Shown: positions 27,791 to 36,461, counted from the first letter of the stretch. The stretch: DNA of 64,000 nt from Comamonas testosteroni ATCC 11996 (GCF_000241525.1 NZ_AHIL01000026.1:124001-188000), one strand, 5' to 3'. The notes: generated by a model from the sequence alone, not told the origin. A program made the numbers and translations.

Positions 27791-29278
27791 ATGCTGGATC
27801 CACAGATCGACGGCGGAGCCACGACCCCGGCAGCCTTGCCCGTGGCCGGGACGGGATCCATGGGCTGGCAACCCATGCGCTCCAGTGCGGTGGGACTGGT
27901 GGATCAGCTGGTCGAGCATTTCGGCGGGCTGATCCGCAACCATGGCCTGCGTGTGGGCGTGCGCCTGCCTTCGGTGCGGGCGCTGGCGGAAAACGCCGGT
28001 GTCAGCCGCGACACCGTGGTCCAGGCCTACGACAAGCTGGCGGCCCAGGGTCTGCTGCAGTCGCGGCGCGGCAGCGGTTTTTATGTGGCGGCCCAGCGCC
28101 GCGTGATGGAGCCTGCCGCGGTGGCTGGCGCCTCGGCGCAGCCGGCAGACTTCGACACCGCTTATCTGCTGCGCGGGATTTTTCGCGACGACAGCGCGGG
28201 CACCGGGGGCGCGGGCTGCCTGCCTTCGAGCTGGATGGATCAGGGCCTGATCACCGGTGCCATGCGCGCCATCACCCGTAACAATGTGCGGGCCGAGCAG
28301 AGCTTTCTCAGCTATGGCCATCCCCAGGGCTTTCTGCCGCTGCGCCAGCAGATAGCCTCGAATCTGCAGGCCCAGGAGGTGCCGGCCCATCCCGAGGCCA
28401 ATCTCATGACGGTGGGCGGAGTGACCCATGGCCTGGATCTGGTCGTGCGCTGCTTTCTCAAGCCCGGCGATACCGTGCTGGTCGAAGATCCGGCCTGGTT
28501 TTTGATCTTCGGGCGACTCAAATACATGGGCGTGAACGTCGTCGGCGTGCCGCGCCTGCCCGGCGGGCCCGATGTGGCGGCCCTGGCATCGCTGGCACAG
28601 AGCCACAAACCCAAGCTCTTCATCCTCAACACGGCGGTGCACAACCCCACGGGGCTGAGTCTGTCTGCCGGCGTGGCCCACGAGGTGCTGCGCATTGCCG
28701 AGCGCCATGATTTCCTGCTGGTCGAGGATGACACCTATTCCGAATTCCTGGGCGCCATGCCGCTGCGGCTGGCGGCCATGGACAGATTGCAGCGCGTGAT
28801 TCTGGTGGGGGGCTATTCCAAGACCTTGTCGGGCGGCCTGCGCGTGGGCTATATCGCGACCAAGCCCGAGTATGTGCACCGGCTCACCGACATGAAGCTG
28901 CTGGCGGGCCTGACCTCTTCGCTGCCGGCAGAGCAGATCGTGCACCATATTCTGGCCGACGGATCCTTTCGCAAGCATGTGGACCGGCTGCGCGAGCGGG
29001 TGGACAGGGCGCGCGGGCGCTGTCTGCGCAGGCTCGAAGCGCTGGGCTGCCATGCGGAGTACGAACCCGTGGCCGGCACCTTTGCCTGGGTGGACTGCGG
29101 AGTGGACACCGAGGTGCTGGCGCGTCAGGCGGCGCTGAGCAATCTGCTGCTTGCGCCGGGTCTGCTGTTCTCGCCGCAGCAGGCAACCAGCAGCAAGCTG
29201 CGCGTGCCCGTGGCGATGGCCGACCAGACCGAGCCATGGAAGGTGCTGGAGCAGATCCTCAGGCAACTGCGCAAATAG
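27791..29278 (+). CDS. MocR-type (GntR-HTH plus aminotransferase) transcriptional regulator
   Basis: A 495-residue regulator. An N-terminal GntR winged helix (RLPSVRALAENAGVSRDTVVQAYDKL...GSGFYV) is joined to a fold-type I aminotransferase domain that binds PLP. The PLP lysine is in GGYSKTLSGGLRVG and HNPTGLSL is the substrate-side Asn-Pro-Thr-Gly motif. MocR proteins sense PLP or amino compounds and usually act on a neighbouring gene, here most likely the divergent lysE-like exporter. The ATG at 27791 is preferred over a TTG five codons earlier. Full family length, no obvious defect. Confidence 0.93.
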   Translation: MLDPQIDGGATTPAALPVAGTGSMGWQPMRSSAVGLVDQLVEHFGGLIRNHGLRVGVRLPSVRALAENAGVSRDTVVQAYDKLAAQGLLQSRRGSGFYVAAQRRVMEPAAVAGASAQPADFDTAYLLRGIFRDDSAGTGGAGCLPSSWMDQGLITGAMRAITRNNVRAEQSFLSYGHPQGFLPLRQQIASNLQAQEVPAHPEANLMTVGGVTHGLDLVVRCFLKPGDTVLVEDPAWFLIFGRLKYMGVNVVGVPRLPGGPDVAALASLAQSHKPKLFILNTAVHNPTGLSLSAGVAHEVLRIAERHDFLLVEDDTYSEFLGAMPLRLAAMDRLQRVILVGGYSKTLSGGLRVGYIATKPEYVHRLTDMKLLAGLTSSLPAEQIVHHILADGSFRKHVDRLRERVDRARGRCLRRLEALGCHAEYEPVAGTFAWVDCGVDTEVLARQAALSNLLLAPGLLFSPQQATSSKLRVPVAMADQTEPWKVLEQILRQLRK

Positions 29279-29454
29279 AGTCCTGACCCGTGTGCGGGAT
29301 CGGGCTTTGTTCACGATTGATAACAATCGCGCGCCTCTGGCGTGACTGACCCAGCAGCATCTGCTGTTATGTTTGTAGCATGACAGCAGCACGAGCTTTG
29401 CCCCTTGCCGCCGCAGGCCACTGCACGCGCGATCCCCTGCGCGGTCACCCGCGT

Positions 29455-30171
29455 ATGGGGCGGTGGCTGCTGTCAGGGCTGGTGCTGTGCGCCCTGGCCG
29501 CTTGTTCCAGCGCTCCCACGAATCATGGCGAAGTGAAGGGTGAGGACTTTCACTCGCGCGAGCTGCTGCAGTCCGACAGCAACCGCATGGCGACGCTGGC
29601 CATGAAGGAGAACCTGGAGAGCCTGTTTCTCATCATGGACAAGCTCTACCGCCGCAACCCCACCGAATGGAAAAAGACCGCCTCCAGCCGCGAAGCGGCC
29701 ATGACCTATGTGCGCATTGCCGTCATGGAGCGCCAGCCCTGGCATGAGCTGCAGGACAAGCGCGATGTGGCAGCGCTGTCCCTGGCCTTGCAGCCCGAGT
29801 TTGCGGGGGACCGGGTCGCGGCCTTTGTTCATGCCGCAGCCGATATGCTGATCACCGCGCATGGCGGGCGCACCAGCTTCACGCTGATCGATGGGCTGGA
29901 CCCGCAGCATGTCTTCAATGCAGCGCGCAATCTGGAGATCGCCAACTGGATTCTCAACTCGCGCAAGGCGCCCGGTGGAAAGCCCTTGCTGCTATCGAAT
30001 CAGATAGCAGAAGAAGGGCGTAACCTGAGCTTCGAGCGCGAGATGGGCAAGATCATCGGCCGGCTGGATCTGGTGGCGGATTACACCACCGAGCGCTACC
30101 GGCGCTCCGTCATCGGCTATGCGCAGGGATTGCTTGCCGGCCCGTTCATGCAGTTTTTGCCTGTTCGATAG
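29455..30171 (+). CDS. predicted lipoprotein of unknown function
   Basis: A 238-residue protein starting MGRWLLSGLVLCALAACSSA, a lipoprotein signal with lipobox LAAC (lipidated Cys near residue 17). The mature part is helical and contains LESLFLIMDKLYRRNPTEW, YVRIAVMERQPWHEL, GGRTSFTLIDGLDPQHVFNAARNLEIANW and YRRSVIGYAQGLL. I do not know its function. The frame extends upstream to an ATG at 29380, but the lipoprotein signal argues for 29455 although its ribosome site is weak. It stands alone and converges on the cupin gene. Confidence 0.78.
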   Translation: MGRWLLSGLVLCALAACSSAPTNHGEVKGEDFHSRELLQSDSNRMATLAMKENLESLFLIMDKLYRRNPTEWKKTASSREAAMTYVRIAVMERQPWHELQDKRDVAALSLALQPEFAGDRVAAFVHAAADMLITAHGGRTSFTLIDGLDPQHVFNAARNLEIANWILNSRKAPGGKPLLLSNQIAEEGRNLSFEREMGKIIGRLDLVADYTTERYRRSVIGYAQGLLAGPFMQFLPVR

Positions 30172-30178
30172 AAGTTCT

Positions 30179-30514
30179 TCAAACCTCACAGAGCACGATG
30201 GTGGCAATCGCGGACGAGTCTTCCATGGCACGCACGGCATGGGGCATATTGGCTGGCAGATGCATGAGTTGCTTGGGCCCCAGTTCATGCACGGTCTGGC
30301 CGATGAGAACTTCGAGTCGACCCTCCAGGCATTGCAGGCTGACGCTGCCAGGCACGCGATGCGGCGGCAGCGACTGGCCCGAGCGCAGCACGACGCGAAT
30401 GACTTCCAGATCTTCCGCCTTGAAGAGCACGCTCGAGTGAGCGGCTGAAAGCCTGGCTCCGTAAGGAGCGACATCCAGAGCTTGGTGGGTGGGCGTGGAG
30501 TGGATATGGTCCAT
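30179..30514 (-). CDS. small cupin-domain protein
   Basis: A 111-residue single cupin. Core: SSVLFKAEDLEVIRVVLRSG, LPPHRVPGSVSLQCLEGRLEV, then LMHLPANMPHAVRAMEDSSA. The classic metal-binding His set is reduced (one His in PPHRV and one in MPHAV), so catalysis is doubtful and a ligand-binding role is possible. The ATG at 30514 has CAGGTG upstream and gives an N-terminus that aligns with a paralogue at 40345-40677. An ATG at 30574 is also in frame. No operon partner is evident. Confidence 0.8.
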   Translation of the reverse strand: MDHIHSTPTHQALDVAPYGARLSAAHSSVLFKAEDLEVIRVVLRSGQSLPPHRVPGSVSLQCLEGRLEVLIGQTVHELGPKQLMHLPANMPHAVRAMEDSSAIATIVLCEV

Positions 30515-30683
30515 GACAGCACCTGAGCGAAAGCGGTAATAAGGCATTCTCCCCCGAGTGGGGCCCAAGTTCAATCACCGTTTTGTGACAGCGCTGTAGG
30601 GCATCAGGCCTTATCACCTCATTTCGTTGCTCATCAGCGCTGTTTGGCGCGTATCGCTGAGGTCCGGGTACGACTGACAGCTG

Positions 30684-31130
30684 TCATGCCAGGTGCCGCA
30701 GACTCTCGGCAGGCATGGGGCTGAAGCCCGCTGTCGCGAACTCTGCAGCCCAGCGTTTCAGCAGGATCGAATAAGCGTTCAGGAAGAACTGTCGAGGAGC
30801 CTGAATCTGCCAGGTTGCGGGCAGGTAGAAGCAGTCGTCATGGCTGTCTTGCAGCGGGGCTGCAAAGTCGTATTGCAGGCATTGCAAGGCGGCTTGCAAT
30901 GACCGGGTCAGCATCACTTTATGTGCAGTGCTCCATGAGGCCTGCTCACAGCAAGGAAAGAAATAGCGATCGAGCAGCCGCAGCAATTGCTGGGAATCAT
31001 TGGGGTCATAGGTAGCGAGTTCCCGACCCAGAGACTCTTCCCGATCATAGATATCGAAGGGCGCCAGCAAAAGAGACGGGTCGGCATGGAACTCAATGTC
31101 GCTGCCGGGGTGCTTGAGAGGCTCGGCCAT
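30684..31130 (-). CDS. hypothetical protein, 148 aa
   Basis: An acidic soluble protein starting MAEPLKHPGSDIEFHADPS at 31130, with no family that I recognise. The middle contains LLRLLDRYFFPCCEQASW and the end FFLNAYSILLKRWAAEFATAGF. It could be helical throughout. The frame also opens at 31154, but those residues are hydrophobic without being a good signal. Immediately upstream lies the aldehyde dehydrogenase remnant. Confidence 0.6.
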   Translation of the reverse strand: MAEPLKHPGSDIEFHADPSLLLAPFDIYDREESLGRELATYDPNDSQQLLRLLDRYFFPCCEQASWSTAHKVMLTRSLQAALQCLQYDFAAPLQDSHDDCFYLPATWQIQAPRQFFLNAYSILLKRWAAEFATAGFSPMPAESLRHLA

Positions 31131-31210
31131 GGTCAGAAGAATACAGAGGAACAAGGCGACAGTCTGCCATTGGGCGGCGCTTCAAACGCCGTATCCGCTC
31201 CAGCTATTTG

Positions 31211-31354
31211 CTCAAACTGAATGCCTTGTGCCAGCACCAACTCGCGTGAGTAGTTGATGGCGTTGCCCGTGCGGCAAATGTATTGCTTCCAGACGTCGGA
31301 GCCGCTCTCGCTGTCGCAGCCGGTCTCCTTTTCGCCGCCAAAAGCTCTGCCGAT
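31211..31354 (-). pseudogene. C-terminal fragment of an aldehyde dehydrogenase (AASADH type)
   Basis: On the minus strand about 48 codons read [19 protein letters not shown], then [20 protein letters not shown] and AQGIQFE. This is nearly the same as the last 48 residues of the aldehyde dehydrogenase at 37437-38957 ([19 protein letters not shown] ... AWKQY ... NTINYSREL ... AQGIQFG). The preceding 29 codons and the following residues are unrelated, and no catalytic domain is nearby. It is therefore a leftover of a second copy of this gene, produced by deletion or partial duplication. It keeps an open frame but has no sensible start. Confidence 0.85.
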
Positions 31355-31619
31355 TCGACGCCTCAGGGCCTTGCCAGCGCGGGCCGATGCCACCACCTCA
31401 AGGGCAAAAGGGCTGGGGGCGCAGGTACAAATCCAGCTCATTTCGCCGTGCAGAGGGGTGACGCATCAGGCGCAGCGGCTGGGAATGTCTAGCCGGACCT
31501 AAGGATTCGGAAATCGAATCGTTCATGTGGTTTAAACAATTGGACTTGAATGATTGAACGCTTCAGCATGCACAGCAGGCACCGGTTACAGGTGCCGCAG
31601 CCTGAACAAGGAGACAAGC

Positions 31620-32606
31620 ATGAACAAGCGATTCTTACTGCGCGCCTGTGCGAGAGCAGGCCTGGCAGCTGCCGTGGGCATGGGCCTTGCGGGGACGGTG
31701 CTGGCTCAGGAGAGCTATCCCGCAGCCCCCATCACGCTGGTGGTGCCGTTTGCTGCGGGCAGCGGCACCGATGCGGTGGCCCGAGTGGTGGCCAACAAGC
31801 TGGGCGAGCGGCTCAAGCAGCCCGTGGTGGTGGACAACCGGGCCGGGGCCAATGCCCAGATTGCGGCCGCGCATGTGGTCAAGGCCAAGCCGGACGGCTA
31901 TACGCTGTTCATGACCACCAACACCTCGCATTCGGCCAACCCATGGCTGGTCAAGGGCCTCAAGTACGACCCCATCAAGGACTTCACGCCTGTGGCGCGC
32001 GTGGGCGAGCTGCCGTTTGCGCTGGTGGTCCATCCCTCGGTGCCTGCAAAGACTGTGACAGAGCTGATTGCCTATGCCAAGTCGCATCCGGACAAGCTCT
32101 CCTACGGCACGCCCAACAGCACCTCGCTGGTGGCTTCGGAAACCTTCAAATACATCACGGGTACGCAGATCACCGGCGTGCCCTACAAGTCCAGCCCGCA
32201 GGCATTGACGGATGTGATGGGCAACCAGATCCAGATGTATGTGGCCGACCTGGGTTCGGCCTGGGGCACGCTCAAGACCGAGCGCGTGCGCACGCTGGCC
32301 GTGACGGCGGCCAAGGGGTCGCAGCTGCTGCCCAATGTGCCCGCCATCGGCAAGACGCTGCCGGGCTTCGATATCACTTCGTGGAACGGCATCTTCGGCC
32401 CGGCCGGCATGCCCAAGGCCATAGCCGAGCGCATCAATAGCGAGCTGCAGCTCATCCTCAAGGACAAGGCCGTGCAGGAGCAACTGGCCCAGGTCGGCTT
32501 CGAGGTCTGGCCCACGGCCACGCCCGACGAGTTCGCGCTCTATGTGAAGGAGCAGCTCGCCAAATGGGGGCAACTGGTCAAGCAGGCCGGCATCGAGGCG
32601 CAGTGA
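31620..32606 (+). CDS. Bug-family (TctC) periplasmic solute-binding protein
   Basis: A 328-residue extracytoplasmic binding protein of the Bug/tripartite tricarboxylate transporter family. The signal peptide (about 1-29) ends GTVLAQ. Family blocks are YPAAPITLVVPFAAGSGTD, VVVDNRAGANAQIAA, AKPDGYTLFM, YGTPNSTS, VPYKSSPQALTDVMGNQIQ and NGIFGPAGMPKAI. Bug proteins bind carboxylates; the substrate is not predictable. The ATG at 31620 has AAGGAGA 7 bases upstream. It ends 1 base before the CoA-transferase start, so it is the first gene of a four-gene unit. No TctA/TctB membrane genes are adjacent. Confidence 0.92.
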   Translation: MNKRFLLRACARAGLAAAVGMGLAGTVLAQESYPAAPITLVVPFAAGSGTDAVARVVANKLGERLKQPVVVDNRAGANAQIAAAHVVKAKPDGYTLFMTTNTSHSANPWLVKGLKYDPIKDFTPVARVGELPFALVVHPSVPAKTVTELIAYAKSHPDKLSYGTPNSTSLVASETFKYITGTQITGVPYKSSPQALTDVMGNQIQMYVADLGSAWGTLKTERVRTLAVTAAKGSQLLPNVPAIGKTLPGFDITSWNGIFGPAGMPKAIAERINSELQLILKDKAVQEQLAQVGFEVWPTATPDEFALYVKEQLAKWGQLVKQAGIEAQ

Positions 32607-32607
32607 T

Positions 32608-33894
32608 ATGACGAGCATGCACAGCGATAGCCGTCAGGCTGTGGGTACTTCAGCCGGACCCTTGGCAGGCGTCAGGATTGTGGACATGACTTCGGTGATC
32701 ATGGGGCCGTTTGCCACGCAGATTCTGGCCGCTCTGGGTGCTGACGTGATCAAGGTGGAGTCGCCCGAGGGCGACAACATGCGCCATGTAGGCCCCATGC
32801 GCAATCCCGGCATGGGCCCCATTTTTCTGCAGGCCAACCAGGGCAAGCGCTCCGTGGTGCTGGATCTCAAGCAGGCAGCCGCGCGCCAGGCGCTGCTGCT
32901 GCTGCTGGCCGATGCCGATGTCTTCATCAGCAATGTGCGGTCCCAGGCCATGGCCCGGCTGGGACTGGACTGGCAGACGCTGGAGCAAAGCCATCCGCAC
33001 CTGATCCATGTGAGCTGCTGCGGCTTCGATCAGACCGGTCCCTATGCGGCCAAGCCGGCTTACGACGACCTGATACAGGGGGCGACCGGCGTGCCTTGGC
33101 TGGCCCAGCAATACGGCGGCGGCGAGCCGTCCTATGCGCCCATGACGCTGGGTGACCGGGTCACGGGCCTGCATGCGGTCTATGCGGTCACGGCTGCGCT
33201 GTATGCGCGAGAGAAGAGCGGCCAGGGGCAGGCGGTGGTCGTGCCCATGTTCGAGGCCATGACGCAGTTCATCCTGGGCGACCACATGGCCGGGCTGAGC
33301 TTCGAGCCGCAGCTGGGCGACGCCGGCTATGCGCGGCTGCTGACACGCCATCGCAAGCCCTACCGCACCAGCGACGGCCATCTGTGCGTGCTGATCTACA
33401 ACGACAAGCACTGGCACAGCTTTTTCAACGCCATAGGGCAGGGCGAGCGCATGCATGAACCCATGTTTGCCACCCACGGCCAGCGCGCAGCGAATATCGA
33501 TGCCGTCTATGCCGAGGTGGCGAGCCTGATGCGCGAGCGCAGCACGGCCGAGTGGCGTGCGCTGCTCGATGCGGCCGACGTGCCGAATATGCCCATGGCC
33601 TCGCCCGAGGACCTGCTGGCCGATCCGCACCATGCGGCCACGGGCTTTGTGCGCGAGATCGAGCACCCCAGCGAGGGGCGGCTGCGCACCACGGCCAATC
33701 CCACGCAGTGGAGCGCAACGCCCCCGGATCGTCAGGCCAGCGCTGCGCCGCAGCTGGGCCAGCACACGCTGCAGGTGCTGCGCGAAGCGGGTCTGGGCGA
33801 GGCACAGATCGCCGCACTGCAGGCCAGCGGTGCCTGCATGCAGGCTTCCTCATCCAACGACCAAGGAGAGACAGACATATGCCCCGCTATCTGA
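32608..33894 (+). CDS. CaiB/BaiF-family (family III) CoA-transferase
   Basis: A 428-residue family III CoA-transferase. Family blocks are GPLAGVRIVDMTSVIMGPFATQILAA (split here only for reading), GADVIKVESPEGD, FLQANQGKRSVVLDLK and GFDQTGPYAAKPAYDDLIQG. The catalytic Asp of the family is most likely within KPAYDDLIQG. These enzymes move CoA between carboxylic acids through an aspartyl-CoA anhydride. Together with the downstream acyl-CoA dehydrogenase it suggests activation and oxidation of an unknown carboxylate imported via the Bug protein. Its last 16 bases overlap the start of the cupin gene. Confidence 0.92.
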   Translation: MTSMHSDSRQAVGTSAGPLAGVRIVDMTSVIMGPFATQILAALGADVIKVESPEGDNMRHVGPMRNPGMGPIFLQANQGKRSVVLDLKQAAARQALLLLLADADVFISNVRSQAMARLGLDWQTLEQSHPHLIHVSCCGFDQTGPYAAKPAYDDLIQGATGVPWLAQQYGGGEPSYAPMTLGDRVTGLHAVYAVTAALYAREKSGQGQAVVVPMFEAMTQFILGDHMAGLSFEPQLGDAGYARLLTRHRKPYRTSDGHLCVLIYNDKHWHSFFNAIGQGERMHEPMFATHGQRAANIDAVYAEVASLMRERSTAEWRALLDAADVPNMPMASPEDLLADPHHAATGFVREIEHPSEGRLRTTANPTQWSATPPDRQASAAPQLGQHTLQVLREAGLGEAQIAALQASGACMQASSSNDQGETDICPAI

Positions 33895-34271
33895 TCCGCG
33901 AGCAGGACGTACAGGGATACAGCCCTGCCAACCACCACGGCACGGTGAACCGGCGCCTCGTCAGCCAGGCCAATGTCGGCGCCCAGCACATGGAGGTGGT
34001 GCTCGGAACGCTGGAAAAAGGCGGCGGTGCGCTGCCGCATGCCCACCCGGGCATGGAGCAGGCCTGCTATCTGCTGGACGGCACGGCCGAGGTGGAGGTG
34101 CAAAGTCAGGGCCAGACCGAGCGCTTTGCCATGCAGGCGGGCGATACCTGCTTTTTCCCCGAGGACTGCATGCATGTGTTTCGCGTCACCAGCGACACGC
34201 CCGTGCGTCTGCTGGTCATCTACAGCCCACCCTATGGCGAGAACCCGGCGCGCGTGCGCCGGCCTGATTGA
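33879..34271 (+). CDS. cupin-domain protein of the CoA-transferase cluster
   Basis: A 130-residue single cupin. It starts MPRYLIREQDVQGYSPANHH and has the metal-site motif LPHAHPGMEQACYLLDG (two His plus Glu) and the second motif GDTCFFPEDCMHVFRV. The intact His/Glu set suggests a bound metal, unlike the small cupins at 30.2 and 40.3 kb. The start has AGGAGAG 8 bases upstream and overlaps the preceding gene by 16 bases, so the genes are translationally coupled. Role in the pathway unknown; isomerase, lyase or sensor are possible. Confidence 0.85.
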   Translation: MPRYLIREQDVQGYSPANHHGTVNRRLVSQANVGAQHMEVVLGTLEKGGGALPHAHPGMEQACYLLDGTAEVEVQSQGQTERFAMQAGDTCFFPEDCMHVFRVTSDTPVRLLVIYSPPYGENPARVRRPD

Positions 34272-34273
34272 TT

Positions 34274-34321
34274 AAAACAATAGCTGATGGCGCTTGTAGA
34301 ACGGGCGTTTGAGGCAGATTT
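34274..34321 (+). repeat. ATAGC-type intergenic repeat
   Basis: About 48 bases beginning AAAACAATAGCTGATGGCG and ending GAGGCAGATTT. It is a diverged copy of the element at 35704 and 36292. It sits between the cupin and acyl-CoA dehydrogenase genes. Confidence 0.55.
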
Positions 34322-34353
34322 CATTGAGATTCAACCGATAGAGAGAAGCCGCC

Positions 34354-35517
34354 ATGGATTTTTTATGGAGCGCCGAGCAGGAACAGATCCGGGACGCCGT
34401 GCAGCGGGCCTGCGCGCCTTTCGATGATGACTACTGGCTGAAGAAGGACAGGGACGGCGGCTTTCCGCACGACTTCCACCAGGCCCTGGCCGAAGCCGGC
34501 TGGCTGGGCATTGCCATGCCCGAAGAGTTCGGCGGCGCAGGTCTGGGCATCACCGAGGCGGCGCTGATGATGCACACCATCTCGGCCACGGGGGCGGGCC
34601 TGTCAGGCGCATCGGCCGTGCACATGAATATCTTCGGTCTGCACCCGGCCGTGGTCTTCGGCACGGACGAGCAAAGACAGCGCTGGCTGCCGCCGCTGAT
34701 CGCGGGCCGGGACAAGGCCTGCTTCGGCGTGACCGAGCCCAATGCCGGGCTCAACACCCTCAAGCTGCAGACCCGTGCCGTGCGTGAAGGCGATGTCTAT
34801 GTGGTGCATGGGCAGAAGGTCTTCATCTCCACGGCCCAGGTGGCCAACAAGATATTGCTGCTGGCGCGCACTAGGCCCGTGGAAGAGTGCCAGGGCACCG
34901 AAGGCCTGTCGCTGTTCTATACCGACCTGGACCGCAGCCGCATCGCCGTGACCGAGATCGAGAAGATGGGCCGCAAATGCGTGGACACCAACCAGCTCTT
35001 CATCGACGGGCTGCGCATCCCGGTGCAGGACCGCATCGGCGAGGAGGGCAAGGGCTTTTCGTATATCCTGCACGGCCTCAACCCCGAGCGCATTCTGATT
35101 GCGGCCGAAGCCGTGGGCCTGGGCCGTGCTGCCTTGGCGCGCGCCACCCAGTATGCGAACGAACGCGTGGTCTTCGACCGGCCCATAGGCCAGAACCAGG
35201 GCGTGCAGCACCCGCTGGCCCAGGCCTGGATGGGACTGGAGGCCGCACACCTGATGGTGCAGAAGGCCGCCTTTCTCTATGACAAGGGCCTGCCATGCGG
35301 TGCCGAGGCCAATGCCGCCAAGTACCTGGCTGCCGAAGCCTGCGCCAAGGCCTGCGAGACCGCCATCTTCACGCACGGCGGCATGGGCTATGCCAAGGAA
35401 TTCCATGTGGAGCGCTATATGCGCGAGTCGTGGATTCCGCGCCTAGCACCCGTGAGCCCGCAGCTCATCATGTGCTTTATTGCCGAGAAGGTTCTGGGCT
35501 TGCCCAAGTCGTATTGA
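34354..35517 (+). CDS. acyl-CoA dehydrogenase family protein lacking the usual catalytic Glu motif
   Basis: A 387-residue flavoprotein of the acyl-CoA dehydrogenase superfamily. Recognisable blocks are MPEEFGGAGLGITEAALM, ACFGVTEPNAGLNT, HGQKVFISTAQVANK, GMGRKC-type strand EKMGRKCVDTNQLF, and the C-terminal GGMGYAKEFHVERYMRE. Where most short-chain enzymes have the EGT motif with the catalytic base, this protein reads IPRLAPVSPQL. Either the base lies elsewhere, as in isovaleryl-CoA dehydrogenase, or the chemistry is different. It is the last gene of the Bug, CoA-transferase, cupin set, separated by an 82-base gap holding a repeat. Confidence 0.88.
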   Translation: MDFLWSAEQEQIRDAVQRACAPFDDDYWLKKDRDGGFPHDFHQALAEAGWLGIAMPEEFGGAGLGITEAALMMHTISATGAGLSGASAVHMNIFGLHPAVVFGTDEQRQRWLPPLIAGRDKACFGVTEPNAGLNTLKLQTRAVREGDVYVVHGQKVFISTAQVANKILLLARTRPVEECQGTEGLSLFYTDLDRSRIAVTEIEKMGRKCVDTNQLFIDGLRIPVQDRIGEEGKGFSYILHGLNPERILIAAEAVGLGRAALARATQYANERVVFDRPIGQNQGVQHPLAQAWMGLEAAHLMVQKAAFLYDKGLPCGAEANAAKYLAAEACAKACETAIFTHGGMGYAKEFHVERYMRESWIPRLAPVSPQLIMCFIAEKVLGLPKSY

Positions 35518-35610
35518 CGGGCCAAGGTGCAGGGGATGGAGGGTCGAGTCAATGACCTGATTGACCTTTCTTCGCCAAGGTCAGAGGGCGGGTCTCGGCC
35601 CGCCAGCCGC

Positions 35611-35753
35611 CTTACTTTCTGGCAACAGAAAGTGAGTCGCCCGCCGCGGCGAAATCTCGGCGTGGCCGGCAAGGCCTCTGTCGCCCGCGACCAAGTCATG
35701 CTGTTTTGATAGCTGCTTGCGTTTGCTGTAATTGGGTTAGAGGGTGATTTTGC
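35611..35753 (+). repeat. composite intergenic repeat, copy A
   Basis: Three parts in order: a hairpin (TTACTTTCTG ... CAGAAAGTGA), a GC-rich segment (TCGCCCGCCG.GGCGAAATC and GGCGTGGCCGGCAAGGCC), and a 50-base element starting TTTTGATAGCTGCTTGCG and ending GGGTGATTTTGC. The same order recurs in copy B at 36191. Confidence 0.85.
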
Positions 35754-35833
35754 TTGGATTTTTGCTTCGGCAACATGCCGGATCTTTAGACAGAGGGCTA
35801 GGCGCCCCCGGCGGGTCTCGGTCCGCCATGCCG

Positions 35834-35867
35834 ACCTGCTTTTCTTGCTTCGCCAAGAAAAGTAGGT
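35834..35867. repeat. hairpin element between repeat copies
   Basis: A 14-bp inverted repeat (ACCTGCTTTTCTTG / CAAGAAAAGTAGGT, one mismatch) with a 6-base loop. It is related in sequence to the hairpins that open copies A and B. Confidence 0.75.
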
Positions 35868-36190
35868 AAAAGAAGGCGACCCCGCTGCCCCCGTCCCTGC
35901 GGCTTCGCCTGCGGGCAGCGTTGGCACAAGGGGCGAGACCAACAACCGGCTTCGTCGCAACTCATGCAGGCCGCCCGTATCTACCCGTGTGTCTGCGCCT
36001 GCGGCACGCGGTTCGGGATGCGGGCAACGCTGCCGCAGGACAGCGTTGCATCGTGAACTGACTTGCCGCCGTCTGTCTGAGCGAAGCGGCGTGCCGCACA
36101 GCGAGTTGGGCGGCACCGCAGTCTGAATGGCGTGACGCAGGTTTGCCCGTAGCGAAGCGCAGGGACGCGGACGGTAGGGCTGTGTTCTTT

Positions 36191-36340
36191 GCTTACTTTC
36201 TTGCACAAGCAAGAAAGTGAGTCGCCCGCCGGGGCGAAATCCCGGCGTGGCCGGCAAGGCCTCTGTCGCTGGCGACAAATCTGATAACTGTTTTTGATAG
36301 CTGCTTGCGCATGCTGTGAAAGGGCTAGAGGCTGATTTGA
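36191..36340 (+). repeat. composite intergenic repeat, copy B
   Basis: Same three parts as copy A: hairpin CTTACTTTCTTGC / GCAAGAAAGTGAG, the GC-rich segment with GGCGAAATCCCGGCGTGG, and the TTTTGATAGCTGCTTGCG element ending GGCTGATTT. Same orientation as copy A, 580 bases away. Confidence 0.85.
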
Positions 36341-36461
36341 ATTGAATTCTCTGTTGCAGCTACTCGACTGCAGGAGATGGCGAGCGAGACACATGACCCA
36401 CCGAGGCGAAATCTCGGCTTCCAGCTGCATGGGGTATGGTCTTGGCCAAACTTAGCGAAAC

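Larger units (their letters stand above)
35518..36461. other. repeat-rich intergenic region
   Basis: About 940 bases with no credible gene. It holds two composite repeats (35611-35753 and 36191-36340), a hairpin element (35834-35867), and a short extra copy of the GGCGAAATCTCGG segment near 36403-36415. The unit GCGGGTCTCGG.CCGCCA precedes the hairpins at about 35588 and 35811. The last 100 bases should contain the promoter of the LysR gene. Confidence 0.75.

Noticed and set aside
27719-29392. 557-codon open frame on the minus strand
   Set aside because: It is antisense to the MocR regulator, with low-complexity Gln/His/Arg composition and no domain.
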